A DNA stretch of 64,000 nucleotides from Nocardia arthritidis (GCF_011801145.1 NZ_CP046172.1:2790001-2854000), one strand, 5' to 3'; shown: positions 24,710 through 34,127, counted from the first letter of the stretch. The notes: generated by a model not told the origin, from the letters alone. Made by a program: numbers and translations.

Positions 24710-24847
24710 TGGTCCGCGGCCGCGCTCGCGACCTGAACCGATGGCAACGCTTTTCGGGGCATGTCCGGTTTCCGCGTGGCTGCGATGCTGAGTGCCCGGT
24801 CAGGAGTAAACGGGACGGATTGCCGGTCCGTGCGAACGGGGTGCGCA

Positions 24848-25471
24848 TTGCGAAAGTTCTTCGGTGCCATATGTACGGCGCTGATAGTGGGTGCGGTCCT
24901 CGCCTTTCTCGGCGGACTGATCGCGGCCGTCATCGGCGTCTACGACGCATTCCAGGATCCCGGCGCGACTCCGACCTGCGACGGCAAACCCATGGTGCCG
25001 CATACGGAATGCGTCGAATACAAGAATGGTCAGCGGGTAAGCGTTACGTCCTACGAACAAGCCGTCAAGGACCAGCACGACAGTCGCGACAAGGGAATCG
25101 GGATGCTCGAGGTGGCCGGTGGGCTGCTCGTCGGCAGCGTCGTCGTCTTCTTCGGCTCCGCACGGATCGGCGAACGCCTGCTGAAAACCGCCGAACCCCA
25201 ACCCGCGCCACTACCGGCGCCGCAACTCCCCACCGCGGCAACGAAAGAGATGCCCGCCCTCGCGAAACCGGCGCTCGCTCCGACCAAACAGTTGCCGGCG
25301 ATCGCCACACACGACGACTACCGCCAACTTCTCACCATGGTGATGGGCAACCCCACCACTGCCGACCGCCTCATCGAATACGAACGCCGCAAATCCCCGA
25401 CCGCAGACCGCGACACCCTGATCACCAGCGCGATCGAACAACTCCGTCGCGACCGGGAACGCCAGGGCTGA
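24848..25471 (+). CDS. Two-span membrane protein with cytosolic tail
   Basis: About 207 residues. Hydrophobic segment 1 is near residues 5-28 (GAICTALIVGAVLAFLGGLI). An extracytoplasmic loop with two Cys (PTCDGKPMVPHTECVEY) follows, then segment 2 near 90-110 (GGLLVGSVVVFFGSA). The rest is a Pro/Ala linker and a helical end (DDYRQLLTMVMGNPTTADRL). TTG at 24848 is chosen because GGGG lies 6 bases upstream and the product starts directly with LRKFFGA; GTG at 24830 and ATG at 24785 or 24761 are in-frame alternatives. No family assigned. It converges with the next gene. Confidence 0.6.
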   Translation: MRKFFGAICTALIVGAVLAFLGGLIAAVIGVYDAFQDPGATPTCDGKPMVPHTECVEYKNGQRVSVTSYEQAVKDQHDSRDKGIGMLEVAGGLLVGSVVVFFGSARIGERLLKTAEPQPAPLPAPQLPTAATKEMPALAKPALAPTKQLPAIATHDDYRQLLTMVMGNPTTADRLIEYERRKSPTADRDTLITSAIEQLRRDRERQG

Positions 25472-25494
25472 ACTTCACCGCCCATCCTGATCGC

Positions 25495-26622
25495 TCAGCG
25501 ATTTCGATCGGCATCGCGTTCGCGTTCCTGGTTAGAGATCTCGGCAAGCCAGGTGTCATCCCGGTCTCGCTCGATGAACCTGCGCCCCTCGGCCTCGATC
25601 TCTTCCGCGACAATGTCCAAGAGTTGGCCATCCTGGTGAGCCGCATATCGTTCTATGGCTCGTTGCAGCGCGCGGTTCACGATTACGCCCAACACCGCCC
25701 GCGCAGGCACATGCGGCCCGAGGTAGTGCCGCGCGATGTCAGTAGCCTGTGGCGTCAATATGGTATTGATCATGAAGGCTAACTCCTGGTAATCACGTGT
25801 GCCGGGAGTTGAATCCGCCAATGCGGCGTAGAGCTTTTCCCGAGAACGCTCTTCGGAGTCTCGAATCCGGGCGCTCGATTTCCGCTCGATCCGACCGCTG
25901 TAGACACCACGATCGGTCTCCGGCGAGTCGTCCTGCCGCATTGTTCGCGTTTCTCGGAAGTGGCGATTCAGATCGCGCGCAATATAGGCCAGTGCAAGCG
26001 TGTCGAACCTGGTTTCACCAGGGACGTAGTGATCCATTGCCTGCGCTATCGCCTGCCGGACCACTTGGTCGATTTCCGCTGTGTACTCACGTGGAGCGAT
26101 ACGCGCGCGAGCATAACGCTCAGCCTTCGGCATGAATGATTCGACAGTGGCGCGGCGTAAGGTGTCGTGTTCCGGCGTGCCTGGAATCGTTTTCATGAGT
26201 TCGGCGATGAGCGTAGACGTCTGCGGTTCGGCCGCGCGCTCGGTACGGCCTTCGTCCTGATGTGAACTGGGTTTCGCGCTTGCTTCACCCAAAGGTCCAG
26301 GTGCGATCGTTTCGGATTCGCAGGAGTGCCCCGTCGGGTCCGTCGAAGGCCCCGGATCCGTTGCCCGCGAATGGTATTCGTCGGCAGCGGTCCGCGTGAA
26401 CATCGTCGACGTTCCCGCGAGCGCGGACAGTAGGCGACGGGCAACGGTACGGCCCTCGGGTGCGGCACCGGATGTGAACGCGGGCGTCGATCCCGCGAGC
26501 GCCGCCAGCAGATGACGCACGCCGAATCCGGTATTCCCATCGGGCGCAAAGGTTTTCGAAACCGGCGCGAAGGCGGGCGTAGAGCCCGCCAATGCGGCCA
26601 GCAGTCGGCGCGCGGTGTTCAC
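25495..26622 (-). CDS. Sigma region 2-like protein with N-terminal triple repeat
   Basis: A 375-residue protein starting VNTARRLLAALAGSTPAF. Three copies of a short repeat occur in the first 75 residues: ARRLLAALAGSTPAF, VRHLLAALAGSTPAF and ARRLLSALAGTSTMF. A Thr/Ser/Pro linker follows. Residues 155-235 resemble region 2 of ECF sigma factors: FMPKAERYARARI, DQVVRQAIAQAMDHYVPGET and FDTLALAYIARDLNRHFRET. A second helical module follows (IARHYLGPHVPARAVLGVIV) where region 4 would be, without a clear helix-turn-helix. The GTG start overlaps the stop of the 103-residue membrane protein by 4 bases. Sigma activity is unproven. Confidence 0.6.
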   Translation of the reverse strand: MNTARRLLAALAGSTPAFAPVSKTFAPDGNTGFGVRHLLAALAGSTPAFTSGAAPEGRTVARRLLSALAGTSTMFTRTAADEYHSRATDPGPSTDPTGHSCESETIAPGPLGEASAKPSSHQDEGRTERAAEPQTSTLIAELMKTIPGTPEHDTLRRATVESFMPKAERYARARIAPREYTAEIDQVVRQAIAQAMDHYVPGETRFDTLALAYIARDLNRHFRETRTMRQDDSPETDRGVYSGRIERKSSARIRDSEERSREKLYAALADSTPGTRDYQELAFMINTILTPQATDIARHYLGPHVPARAVLGVIVNRALQRAIERYAAHQDGQLLDIVAEEIEAEGRRFIERDRDDTWLAEISNQERERDADRNR

Positions 26623-26930
26623 TTCTTGCCGTCCTCGCCGGGCAGCAGCGATTCCGCATACGCGGCAATCTTCTTCACCACGACCGGTGCCCCCGCGCCG
26701 ACGCCGAACGCGATCAGCCCGTTCGACACGATCAGGGTGGTCGCCAGGGCGGCCGTAGTCGCCGTCGCGACGCCGAGATTGATCAGGATCGAGACCAGAT
26801 ACACGCCCCCGCCCGGCCCGCGCGGCCGGATCCACGGCCAGCCCTTCACCCGGCGACTCGCCTCCAGGAAGACGACACCGCTGTTGGTAGCCGCACCGAC
26901 CAATCCCCACACGGCGTATTGCCATGGCAT
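26619..26930 (-). CDS. Small two-span membrane protein
   Basis: A 103-residue protein. A weakly hydrophobic segment lies at 5-20 (YAVWGLVGAATNSGVV). A strong hydrophobic stretch covers about 43-85 (VYLVSILINLGVATATTAALA, then IVSNGLIAFGVGAGAPVVV), and the tail is charged and ends GEDGKK. It is translationally coupled to the sigma-like gene through GTGA, so it may be its membrane anchor or anti-sigma-like partner; the family is not recognised. ATG at 26930 follows CGTCGTGGC. Confidence 0.6.
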   Translation of the reverse strand: MPWQYAVWGLVGAATNSGVVFLEASRRVKGWPWIRPRGPGGGVYLVSILINLGVATATTAALATTLIVSNGLIAFGVGAGAPVVVKKIAAYAESLLPGEDGKK

Positions 26931-27206
26931 GCCACGACGATACGGCGATGTGGCCCCGGACTACGCGGTTTCGGCGCGGCCGCGCGGCCGGGATGTGGCG
27001 AACGTGACGTGCGATATCAGGTTCCCCCGGACGCCGACACCGGAAATCGGGGCGTACCCGGATAAAATGGTTAGTTAGACGAACCGGGTCCTGTGGTATG
27101 CGATGTGCGGTGAGTCGAGGCCGATCGATGCGAAACCGGGTCGATCGGGCGGTGTGACCGAGATGATTCGGTGACGTGGCCGAGACGAAGCGAGGAGGTG
27201 GGCCGA

Positions 27207-28241
27207 ATGTCGAGCACCGAGGATCGGCGCTTCGAAGTTCTGCGCGCGATCGTCGCCGACTATGTCGCGACCAAGGAGCCGATCGGCTCGAAAACCCTTG
27301 TGGAGCGCCACAATCTGGGTGTTTCCAGCGCGACCATCCGCAACGATATGGCGGTGCTGGAGGCCGAGGGCTACATCACCCAGCCGCACACCAGCTCAGG
27401 ACGGGTCCCCACCGACAAGGGGTATCGCCAATTCGTCGACCGCATCGCCGCCGATGTGAAGCCGCTGTCGGCGGCCGAGCGGCGGGCGATCATGCAGTTC
27501 CTGGAATCGGGTGTGGACCTCGATGATGTGCTGCGCCGGGGCGTTCGCCTGTTGGCCCAGCTCACCAGGCAGGTCGCGGTGGTGCAGTATCCGACGGTGT
27601 CGGCCTCGACGGTCCGGCATATCGAGGTGGTCGCGCTCAACCCGGCCCGGCTGCTGCTCGTGGTGATCACCGACACCGGCCGCGTCGACCAGCGGCTGGT
27701 GGAACTCGGCGCGCTCGTCGACGACGACGATCTGGCCGCCCTGCGCGCCATGCTCGGCACCGCGATGGACGGCAAACGGCTGGCCGCGGCCTCGGCGGCG
27801 GTCGCCGAACTGCCGGAGCGGGCCCCGCAACCGCTGCGCGACGTGCTGATCCGGGTGTCGACGGTGCTGGTGGAGACGCTGGTCGAACATCCGGAGGAGC
27901 GGCTCGTGCTCGGCGGCACCGCGAACCTCACCCGCAACGCGGCCGATTTCGGTTTCCCCGGTTCGCTGCGCGCGGTGCTGGAGGCGCTGGAGGAGCAGGT
28001 CGTTGTGCTCAAACTGCTGGCAGCGACCCAGAATCCCGGCACTGTCACCGTGCGGATCGGCGAGGAAACACAGGTGGAGCAGATGCGCAACACCTCCGTG
28101 GTCTCCACCGGGTACGGCTCGGCTGGCGCCGTGCTCGGCGGAATGGGTGTGCTCGGCCCCACCCGGATGGACTACCCGGGAACAATCGCCTCGGTCGCGG
28201 CCGTTGCCCGTTATATCGGTGAGGTGCTCGCCGAACGCTGA
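27207..28241 (+). CDS. hrcA: Heat-inducible transcription repressor HrcA
   Basis: A 344-residue HrcA. The N-terminal winged helix is read as [21 protein letters not shown] and [18 protein letters not shown], followed by the usual [20 protein letters not shown]. The C-terminal domain has VTVRIGEE and a final [20 protein letters not shown]. HrcA binds CIRCE elements and represses groEL/groES-type heat-shock genes; no CIRCE copy was found in this window. ATG at 27207 follows GAGGAGGTGGGCC. Next to dnaJ2 and rsmE, it reproduces the conserved actinobacterial order. Confidence 0.96.
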   Translation: MSSTEDRRFEVLRAIVADYVATKEPIGSKTLVERHNLGVSSATIRNDMAVLEAEGYITQPHTSSGRVPTDKGYRQFVDRIAADVKPLSAAERRAIMQFLESGVDLDDVLRRGVRLLAQLTRQVAVVQYPTVSASTVRHIEVVALNPARLLLVVITDTGRVDQRLVELGALVDDDDLAALRAMLGTAMDGKRLAAASAAVAELPERAPQPLRDVLIRVSTVLVETLVEHPEERLVLGGTANLTRNAADFGFPGSLRAVLEALEEQVVVLKLLAATQNPGTVTVRIGEETQVEQMRNTSVVSTGYGSAGAVLGGMGVLGPTRMDYPGTIASVAAVARYIGEVLAER

Positions 28242-28370
28242 CCGGTCTCGCTGCTAGCCTGTAACCCCGGCCGGATAAAGTTGAGTGCATCCGACTAATG
28301 TTGGTCGGTCGGCGTGGTGCAGGCACACCAGTCGGAACTGTGGAGAGCGACCAAGGACTAGAGAACTCAA

Positions 28371-29525
28371 GTGGCACGGGACTACTACGGACTGCTCGGC
28401 GTTTCCAAAAACGCGACCGACCAGGAACTCAAGCGCGCGTACCGCAAGCTGGCACGGGAGCTCCACCCCGACGTGAATCCGGACGAGGCGGCGCAGGCCC
28501 GCTTCAAGGAGGTGTCCACCGCCTACGAGGTGCTCACCGATCCGGAGAAGCGGCGCATCGTCGACATGGGTGGGGATCCGCTGGAATCCGGCGCGGGCGC
28601 GGGCGGTTTCACCGGTGCCGGCTTCGGCGGCCTCGGCGATGTTTTCGAGGCGTTCTTCGGCGGCATGAGCGGGGGCGGCGGTGGCCAGCGCAAGCCGCGC
28701 GGCCGGGTGCAGCCCGGCGCCGACTCGCTGATCCGCACCCGGTTGAGCCTGGCCGAATGCGCGGTCGGCGTCACCAAACACCTCACCGTCGACACCGCGA
28801 TCCTCTGCGATGTGTGTCAGGGCGCGGGCACCAACGGCAATTCGAAGCCGGTGCGCTGCGAAACCTGCGGCGGCGCAGGCGAAGTGCAGTCGGTGCAGCG
28901 GTCCTTCCTGGGCCAGGTGCTCACCTCGCGGCCGTGTCCGACCTGTCGCGGCGCGGGGGAGACCATCCCGGATCCCTGCCACAAGTGCGGCGGCGACGGT
29001 CGGGTGCGAGCGCGCCGGGAGATCGCCGCGCCGATTCCGGCCGGTGTCGCGAACGGTATGCGGGTGCGGCTGGCCGCGCAGGGCGAGGTCGGCCCCGGCG
29101 GCGGCCACGCGGGCGACCTGTACGTGGAGATCGTCGAGCAGCCGCACGACGTATTCGTCCGCGACGGCGACGATCTGCACTGCACCGTGCGCGTCCCGAT
29201 GGTGGACGCCGCGCTCGGCACCACCGTGGTGATCGACACCATCCTGGACGGGCCCACCGAACTGACCATCGCGCCGGGCACCCAGCCGGGCGAGGTCTCG
29301 GTGCTACGTGGCCACGGCATGCCGCGGCTGCGTTCCGGTGCGCGCGGAGATCTGTTGGCGCACTTGGACATCGTGATCCCGACTAAACTCGACGGCAAGC
29401 AGACCGAACTGCTGCGCAAGTACAAGGGCCTGCGTGAGCGGGAGCGGGCCGAGGTGATGTCGGCGCAGTCCGAACACAACAGCGGGCTGTTCGCGCGGCT
29501 GCGCGCCTCGTTCAGCGGGCGCTGA
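28371..29525 (+). CDS. dnaJ2: Chaperone DnaJ (DnaJ2 type)
   Basis: A 384-residue co-chaperone of DnaK. The J domain occupies residues 1-66 and has the HPD triplet (ELHPDVN). A Gly/Phe-rich linker follows ([17 protein letters not shown]). Four zinc-binding repeats are seen in order: [24 protein letters not shown] and CHKCGGDG. The C-terminal substrate-binding region ends near 365. GTG start. It sits 129 bases after hrcA, which marks it as DnaJ2, not the DnaJ1 encoded with dnaK. The 129-base gap contains no clear CIRCE. Confidence 0.96.
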   Translation: MARDYYGLLGVSKNATDQELKRAYRKLARELHPDVNPDEAAQARFKEVSTAYEVLTDPEKRRIVDMGGDPLESGAGAGGFTGAGFGGLGDVFEAFFGGMSGGGGGQRKPRGRVQPGADSLIRTRLSLAECAVGVTKHLTVDTAILCDVCQGAGTNGNSKPVRCETCGGAGEVQSVQRSFLGQVLTSRPCPTCRGAGETIPDPCHKCGGDGRVRARREIAAPIPAGVANGMRVRLAAQGEVGPGGGHAGDLYVEIVEQPHDVFVRDGDDLHCTVRVPMVDAALGTTVVIDTILDGPTELTIAPGTQPGEVSVLRGHGMPRLRSGARGDLLAHLDIVIPTKLDGKQTELLRKYKGLRERERAEVMSAQSEHNSGLFARLRASFSGR

Positions 29526-29530
29526 AATCC

Positions 29531-30271
29531 TTGGCCGCCACGGTTTTCTACCTCGACGAGATACCCGCCGTAGGTTCGGTCGCTGTCCTGGACGGACCCG
29601 AGGGGCGGCACGCGGCGACCGTGCGGCGGATCCGGGTCGGCGAGCCGATCACGCTGTCCGACGGCCGCGGCCTGCTCGCCACATCGGAGGTGGTGGCGAC
29701 GGCCAAGGACCGGCTCGACCTGCGGGTGCTGGATCGGGTTGTCGCACAACCGGTTTCGCCGTCGGTGACGGTGGTGCAGGCGCTGCCGAAATCCGATCGG
29801 TCGGAGCTGGCCGTCGAATTGATGACCGAGGCGGGGGCCGACCGGATCGTGCCGTGGCAGGCGTCGCGGTGCATATCGAACTGGGAGAGCAAGGCGCGCA
29901 AGGGCGTCGAGAAGTGGCGGCTCGCCGCGCGCTCGGCCGCTCGGCAGTCGCGGCGCGCATACATACCCGATGTACTCGACCTGCACGCCACCCGGGACGT
30001 TATCGCGATGGTTCGTGACGTGGTCGGCCGCGGCGGAATCGCGGTGGCGCTGCACGAATCCGGCGCGGCGAGGTTCACCGAGCTGCCGTTCGACAAGGTC
30101 GCCGAGATCCTGCTCATCGTGGGTCCCGAAGGGGGACTGGATGATTCGGAACTTGACGCGTTCACCGAGCCGGGCGCTTCGGTAACCCTTTTGGGCCCAA
30201 CGGTTTTGCGGACGTCGACGGCCGCCGCGGTGGCACTCGGGGCATTGGGTGCGCTGACGCCGCGCTGGTGA
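29531..30271 (+). CDS. rsmE: 16S rRNA (uracil(1498)-N3)-methyltransferase RsmE
   Basis: A 246-residue SPOUT-class methyltransferase that methylates N3 of U1498 in 16S rRNA. The N-terminal PUA-like part begins TVFYLDEIP and includes GRHAATVRRIRVGEPI. The knotted SAM-binding end has LIVGPEGGLDDSELDAF and VTLLGPTVLRTSTAAAVALG, both hallmark motifs. The TTG start is 5 bases after the dnaJ2 stop, indicating one transcript. Confidence 0.95.
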   Translation: MAATVFYLDEIPAVGSVAVLDGPEGRHAATVRRIRVGEPITLSDGRGLLATSEVVATAKDRLDLRVLDRVVAQPVSPSVTVVQALPKSDRSELAVELMTEAGADRIVPWQASRCISNWESKARKGVEKWRLAARSAARQSRRAYIPDVLDLHATRDVIAMVRDVVGRGGIAVALHESGAARFTELPFDKVAEILLIVGPEGGLDDSELDAFTEPGASVTLLGPTVLRTSTAAAVALGALGALTPRW

Positions 30272-30347
30272 GGCTCGGCGTATGCGGCGGGACCGCTTTA
30301 CCTGGTAGGTAATCGACTTCGACCGGGATGCGAGCCAGGCTGCGGGT

Positions 30348-30764
30348 ATGGCTACGAACACGGATTCGCGGTTGGGTTCGGCGTTGCGGGGGTTGGCTTT
30401 CGGGCGGATCGCGCTCGGGGTGGTTTCGCTCGCGGCACCGAGGGGCACGGCTCGCCTCTTCGGGATTCGACCTACACCCGAATTGACCTATATGACAAGG
30501 ATTTTCGGTGCACGGGCGATAGCGCTCGGCCTCGGGTATCTCGGGGCCTCCGAGACCGAGCGGGTGCGGTTGCAGCGGCTCGCGCTCATGGTGGACGTCA
30601 TCGACACCGTGCACGGCGCGGCACATTTGGTGCGCGGTGACGTGCCACGGCCGATCGCGCTCAGCATGGTCGGGATGACCGGCGGCTATATGGCCGTCGG
30701 GGCAGCGAGATTCGCGCTCGACCTGCGCCCAGGGGCGGATGCGGGGCGGGACAGCGGCGATTAG
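30348..30764 (+). CDS. Small integral membrane protein
   Basis: A 138-residue protein with several moderately hydrophobic segments: RIALGVVSLAAP (20-31), FGARAIALGLGYLGA (53-67), a short amphipathic helix (LMVDVIDTVHGAAHL) and SMVGMTGGYMAVGAARFAL (107-125). It resembles DUF4267-like actinobacterial membrane proteins of unknown function. Start ATG at 30348 has only a weak upstream purine run. It is followed 33 bases downstream by a deazaflavin-dependent reductase gene. Confidence 0.62.
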   Translation: MATNTDSRLGSALRGLAFGRIALGVVSLAAPRGTARLFGIRPTPELTYMTRIFGARAIALGLGYLGASETERVRLQRLALMVDVIDTVHGAAHLVRGDVPRPIALSMVGMTGGYMAVGAARFALDLRPGADAGRDSGD

Positions 30765-30797
30765 TCTGTCTGAGACTGTATTCGGAAGGGGCACAGG

Positions 30798-31196
30798 ATG
30801 ACAGCTCACGCGGACGCTTCGTCGATCTTTCCCGCCTGGGTCGATCGGCTACAGCTGAAGTATATGAATCCGGTGGTGCGGCGGGTCGGGCCGTATTTGC
30901 CGACGTTCGCGGTGATCGAGCATCGAGGGCGGAAATCGGGCAAACAGTATTCGACTCCGGTGAACGTGCTCAGGTTCGACGGGAAGCTGGCGGTGGTGCT
31001 CGGACATGGAATCACCGACTGGGTGCGGAATGTACGCGCGGCGGGGGAGGCTCGGGTGCGCTACTCCGGCCGCACCTGGCATGCGACGAATCCGCGGATT
31101 ATCGAGCGCGGCACGGGCGGTGCGGAGCTCCCGGCCATCGCGCGAATGATGGGGAAACGATTCGGCGTCTTTGTGGTCGACATCGAGCGGAGCTGA
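30798..31196 (+). CDS. Deazaflavin (F420)-dependent nitroreductase-family protein
   Basis: A 132-residue Ddn-type protein with the split beta-barrel pattern: YMNPVVRRVGPYLPTFAVIEHRGRKSG, the TPVNVLRFDGKLAVV strands, GITDWVRNVRAAGEARVRY and the closing FGVFVVDIE. The RGRKSG loop binds the F420 phosphate/glutamyl tail in this family. It should reduce quinones or nitro compounds with F420H2. The ATG follows GAAGGGGCACAGG. Probably single or paired with the preceding membrane gene. Confidence 0.86.
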   Translation: MTAHADASSIFPAWVDRLQLKYMNPVVRRVGPYLPTFAVIEHRGRKSGKQYSTPVNVLRFDGKLAVVLGHGITDWVRNVRAAGEARVRYSGRTWHATNPRIIERGTGGAELPAIARMMGKRFGVFVVDIERS

Positions 31197-31344
31197 GACC
31201 GGCTGCCCTTGACAGGGTATATCCCACTGTGGAATATGGTGGTGTCATTCGGCGGACCGCCGTTGCCCTCGCATCGAAAGAGCGACCATGCCCACGCTTC
31301 CATGGACGACAGTCGGCACGCCCACGACACCGGAGGTCCAGTGC

Positions 31345-31707
31345 ATGGCCTCACGTCTCGAGGTCAAGTCGCTGCTCGACGTGCCCGGATTTCTGATTGC
31401 TTCGCTGGCGCTTTGGCGGCAGGCCCGCCGCTCGCCGGGAGCGCTGGGCGTCGCCTTGAAGGCGGAGATGCCGAAGCGCACGTTCTGGACGTACTCGGCA
31501 TGGCAGGACAAGGCGGCCATCTACGCCTACGCGGGTTCCGAACCGCACAAGTCGACTATCGAGCGCAAGCGAAAGGTTATGCGGGAAGCGACTTTTGTGT
31601 TCTTCAACGCCTCGGTGGACGAATTGCCCGTGTCGTGGGATGAGATCCGCCGCCGGATCGCCGACCAGCGCGACTCGGCACAGACAGGCCACGACGCGGC
31701 GTCGTGA
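31345..31707 (+). CDS. DUF3291-like dimeric alpha/beta-barrel protein
   Basis: A 120-residue protein. ATG at 31345 is preferred because GGAGGT stands 7 bases upstream; a longer reading from 31288 lacks such a site. The pattern PGFLIASLALWRQARRSPG, KRTFWTYSAWQDKAAIYAYA and EATFVFFNASVDELPVSWDEI resembles DUF3291 or antibiotic-monooxygenase-type ferredoxin-like folds. Cofactor and reaction are unknown. Confidence 0.62.
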   Translation: MASRLEVKSLLDVPGFLIASLALWRQARRSPGALGVALKAEMPKRTFWTYSAWQDKAAIYAYAGSEPHKSTIERKRKVMREATFVFFNASVDELPVSWDEIRRRIADQRDSAQTGHDAAS

Positions 31708-31833
31708 CCGCTCGACGCCGCACCCGGCTCATCTGTCGGTGCGTTGAAAGCCCATGTCGCCCAGACCAATTCGAACGTCATCGACTAACACGCGTGCTGT
31801 CTCGGGGCCGATTCCGCTGAGGCTGAGCGACTT

Positions 31834-32265
31834 TCAGAGGTCGCCCGAGTAGTCCTGGGTGATCCAGCGGTCAGGGCGGATGGTGAACAGAACGGATTTG
31901 GTGCCGTCCATGCTGTCGACGAAGGCGCGTGCTTTTTCCGGGCCGAGGTAGCGGGTGGCGATCGCCTCTCGGGCTTCTCGCGGGGACGGGGTGGTCGCGT
32001 CGATGACGGTGCCTTCGACGATGACGTACTGGTAGGGCAGCTCTTCGCGCTGCACGGTGACGGTCACCGTGCCGGCCTCCCGGATGAGGCGCGCTTTGCG
32101 GCGCTCGGCGCCGGTATTGATCCTGATGTCACCGCCGGGGGTGTAGTCGTACCAGATCGGGACGGTCGCGGGCGGGCGTCCGTCGGTCGCCGCGACCGAC
32201 AGCACGGCAATATGTTTGCCCGCGAGGAATTCCTGACGTTCGGCCTCCGTGAACGGTTTTGGCAT
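31834..32265 (-). CDS. PPOX-class (F420/FMN-type) split-barrel protein
   Basis: A 143-residue pyridoxamine-phosphate-oxidase-fold protein. Family elements are LAGKHIAVLSVAATDGRPPATVPIWYDY, IRINTGAERRKARLIREAG and VTVTVQREELPYQYVIVEGTV, with a C-terminal DSMDGTKSVLFTIRPDRW. Actinobacterial members of this type frequently use F420, sometimes FMN or haem. ATG at 32265 (MPKPFTEAERQEFL) is taken because it begins at the family N-terminus. Substrate unknown. Confidence 0.83.
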   Translation of the reverse strand: MPKPFTEAERQEFLAGKHIAVLSVAATDGRPPATVPIWYDYTPGGDIRINTGAERRKARLIREAGTVTVTVQREELPYQYVIVEGTVIDATTPSPREAREAIATRYLGPEKARAFVDSMDGTKSVLFTIRPDRWITQDYSGDL

Positions 32266-32429
32266 GTGAGTCCGAACACTCCGATCGGTGCTGTTATTCC
32301 CGTACGCCGCTGACATGCGCTTGTCGACGTTTGCCACGGGGTGATCGCGTCGATTCGTGAGCACATGACCGTTGGCACAACGAGATTCGCGCCCGGCGAG
32401 CCGATGGGCACTCGCGCTGCGGCACATCT

Positions 32430-33371
32430 ATGCGTATATTCATGCGTATGATTACTGGCGGGGAGAAGTTGCAGGGTTCCGGTCCATTGGTCGCACCGGA
32501 ACCAGGGCTCGGTCGGCATTACACGGTCGACGGTCGCAGTCTGTTCTTGGAACGCTCGGGTAGCGGCGGACCGGCGGTGGTTTTCCTGCCGGGCGCGGGC
32601 GGAGTCGGCTTGGACTGGTTGAACATTCACCGCCGGGTGGCGCAGTGGACGACATCGGTACTGTACGACCGGGGCGGCACCGGATGGAGCGACCGGCTCG
32701 AATTACCGAGAACCGCAACGGAAGTCGCGACCGAATTGCGAGATCTGCTGCGAGTGGCCGGAATTCCCGGACCCTATGTGCTGGTAGGGCATTCGCTAGG
32801 CGGCGTCTACGTTCGTCGATTCGGGCAGCTGTTTCCGGACGAGGTGGCCGGTGTGCTGGCGGCCGATGTGGTAGGCGAAGAGTGGGATGCCCACATGCCG
32901 GACAAGCTGAAGATTCGCCCGGCGCCCGTTCCCGGCCGGATGCAACTACGGCTGCAGGGGCTGTTCATCCGGCTGCTGCTCCGAAAGCAGCTCGCCGACT
33001 GGCCCATTCGAATAAGACGAGCGTTGCTCGCCGGGCACGCGAGCCTCGAATGGAATCTGATCGCCGCCCGAGAGCGCGCCGACATGACCACGGTGATCGA
33101 CGAAATACGCTGCGGTGCGGACGCTCCCGATGTGCCGACAATCGTGCTCGCCGCACTCGGCACGGATCTCGGCATGCGGTTGTACTACGGGCGATCGGGT
33201 CTGCGCGAGCTCACCGCGGCGAAACAGCGGGTCTATCAGGCCATGGCGGATTCGGTACCCCGAGGCGAGTACCGGGCGGTCACCCACGCCAGCCACGGCA
33301 CCTTGCAGACCGACGCCGCGGACGAGATCATGCAAGCCATCCGAGACCTGCTCGATCGTGCCGCCCGCTGA
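32430..33371 (+). CDS. Alpha/beta hydrolase
   Basis: A 313-residue alpha/beta hydrolase. The oxyanion segment is FLPGAGGVGLDW near 50. The strand VLYDRGGTGWSDR (about 79-90) is typical of the superfamily. The nucleophile elbow is VGHSLGG near 112 (Ser). The catalytic His is in THASHGTLQTD near 286. Three in-frame ATGs lie within 20 bases (32430, 32442, 32448), none with a strong ribosome site. It is divergent from the PPOX gene and the substrate is unknown. Confidence 0.82.
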   Translation: MRIFMRMITGGEKLQGSGPLVAPEPGLGRHYTVDGRSLFLERSGSGGPAVVFLPGAGGVGLDWLNIHRRVAQWTTSVLYDRGGTGWSDRLELPRTATEVATELRDLLRVAGIPGPYVLVGHSLGGVYVRRFGQLFPDEVAGVLAADVVGEEWDAHMPDKLKIRPAPVPGRMQLRLQGLFIRLLLRKQLADWPIRIRRALLAGHASLEWNLIAARERADMTTVIDEIRCGADAPDVPTIVLAALGTDLGMRLYYGRSGLRELTAAKQRVYQAMADSVPRGEYRAVTHASHGTLQTDAADEIMQAIRDLLDRAAR

Positions 33372-33443
33372 CGCCGGGCCGAGCCGGGTTCAGGCGGTAC
33401 CTCCGCCTCCGCTCCGGCTATGTGCGGTTTGCCGACAGCGCTA

Positions 33444-33737
33444 TCAGGCGGGCGGGAACAGTTCCGGATGCGCGATCTGGGGCCAATCGCAGCGATCGGT
33501 CCTTACGTCCCAAAGGAATCCGCCGTCGCAGTTCTTCAAGTAGGCGACGCCGTCGCGGCCGCAGCGCCAGTACTCGTTGAAACGCTCGCCGGGGGCGTAG
33601 CGCTGGCCGGGATCGGTGCAGCCCGCCTCCGCGTTCGGTTTTGTGGTCTCCCACGGAATCGGCGGCTCCGCGTAGGCGATTGCGGGCGCGGCTAGGAAGC
33701 CTGCGGCGAGCAGGCCCGCCGTTATGGTGCGTTTCAT
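33444..33737 (-). CDS. Small secreted CBM14-like (chitin-binding type) protein
   Basis: A 97-residue exported protein. The signal peptide covers 1-23 (TITAGLLAAGFLAAPAIAYA). The mature part has four Cys in a peritrophin-A-like spacing: AGCTDPGQRY, EYWRCGRDG, LKNCDGGF and DRCDWP, with aromatic residues between them as in carbohydrate-binding module 14. No catalytic domain is attached. CBM14 is mainly known from animals, so a stand-alone bacterial copy is notable. It may bind chitin or a related glycan at the cell surface. Confidence 0.7.
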   Translation of the reverse strand: MKRTITAGLLAAGFLAAPAIAYAEPPIPWETTKPNAEAGCTDPGQRYAPGERFNEYWRCGRDGVAYLKNCDGGFLWDVRTDRCDWPQIAHPELFPPA

Positions 33738-33780
33738 TGCCTTGTCCTGACTGTATGTGCCCGGGGCACAGGGTGTTTCG

Positions 33781-34092
33781 TTACCGCTGCGGCGGCCAGG
33801 GTGCGTTCTGGCCGGTCGGCTGCGGCTGAGAATAGCCGTTCTGCGGCATATTCTGGGCGTGGGCCTGAGCCATCAGGTTCGGCACGTCCTGGGAGGGCAC
33901 CTTGGACTGGACTCCGCAAAATGTGCACTGCAGTTCATGTTTGGTGCTCACGGGGAACAGCGGAATGAAGAACAGCGTGAACTTGGTGACCAATTCGCGC
34001 AGCGCGTGCGCGGACGGGTTGCGGCAGTTGCCGCAGACGAAAGTGATCATGGCCATGGTGCGTACGTAGCGCCGCCAGCCCCAGATGAGCAT
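33781..34092 (-). CDS. Zinc-ribbon domain protein
   Basis: A 103-residue protein starting MLIWGWRRYVRTMAMITFVC. Two CxxC pairs (VCGNC near 20 and QCTFC near 56) frame a short hydrophobic stretch (FTLFFIPLFPVST), the layout of small zinc-ribbon proteins common in actinobacteria. A Gln/Pro/Asn-rich tail follows. ATG is preceded by GGGGG. It lies 35 bases beyond the MFS transporter stop on the same strand and may be co-transcribed. Function unknown. Confidence 0.75.
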   Translation of the reverse strand: MLIWGWRRYVRTMAMITFVCGNCRNPSAHALRELVTKFTLFFIPLFPVSTKHELQCTFCGVQSKVPSQDVPNLMAQAHAQNMPQNGYSQPQPTGQNAPWPPQR

Positions 34093-34127
34093 GGAACCCC
34101 CAGTAATGGAATGTTGCGGTGCAGACC

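Noticed and set aside
28242..28370. CIRCE element upstream of dnaJ2
   Set aside because: Only GAGTGC-like fragments are present; no TTAGCACTC-N9-GAGTGCTAA arrangement was found.
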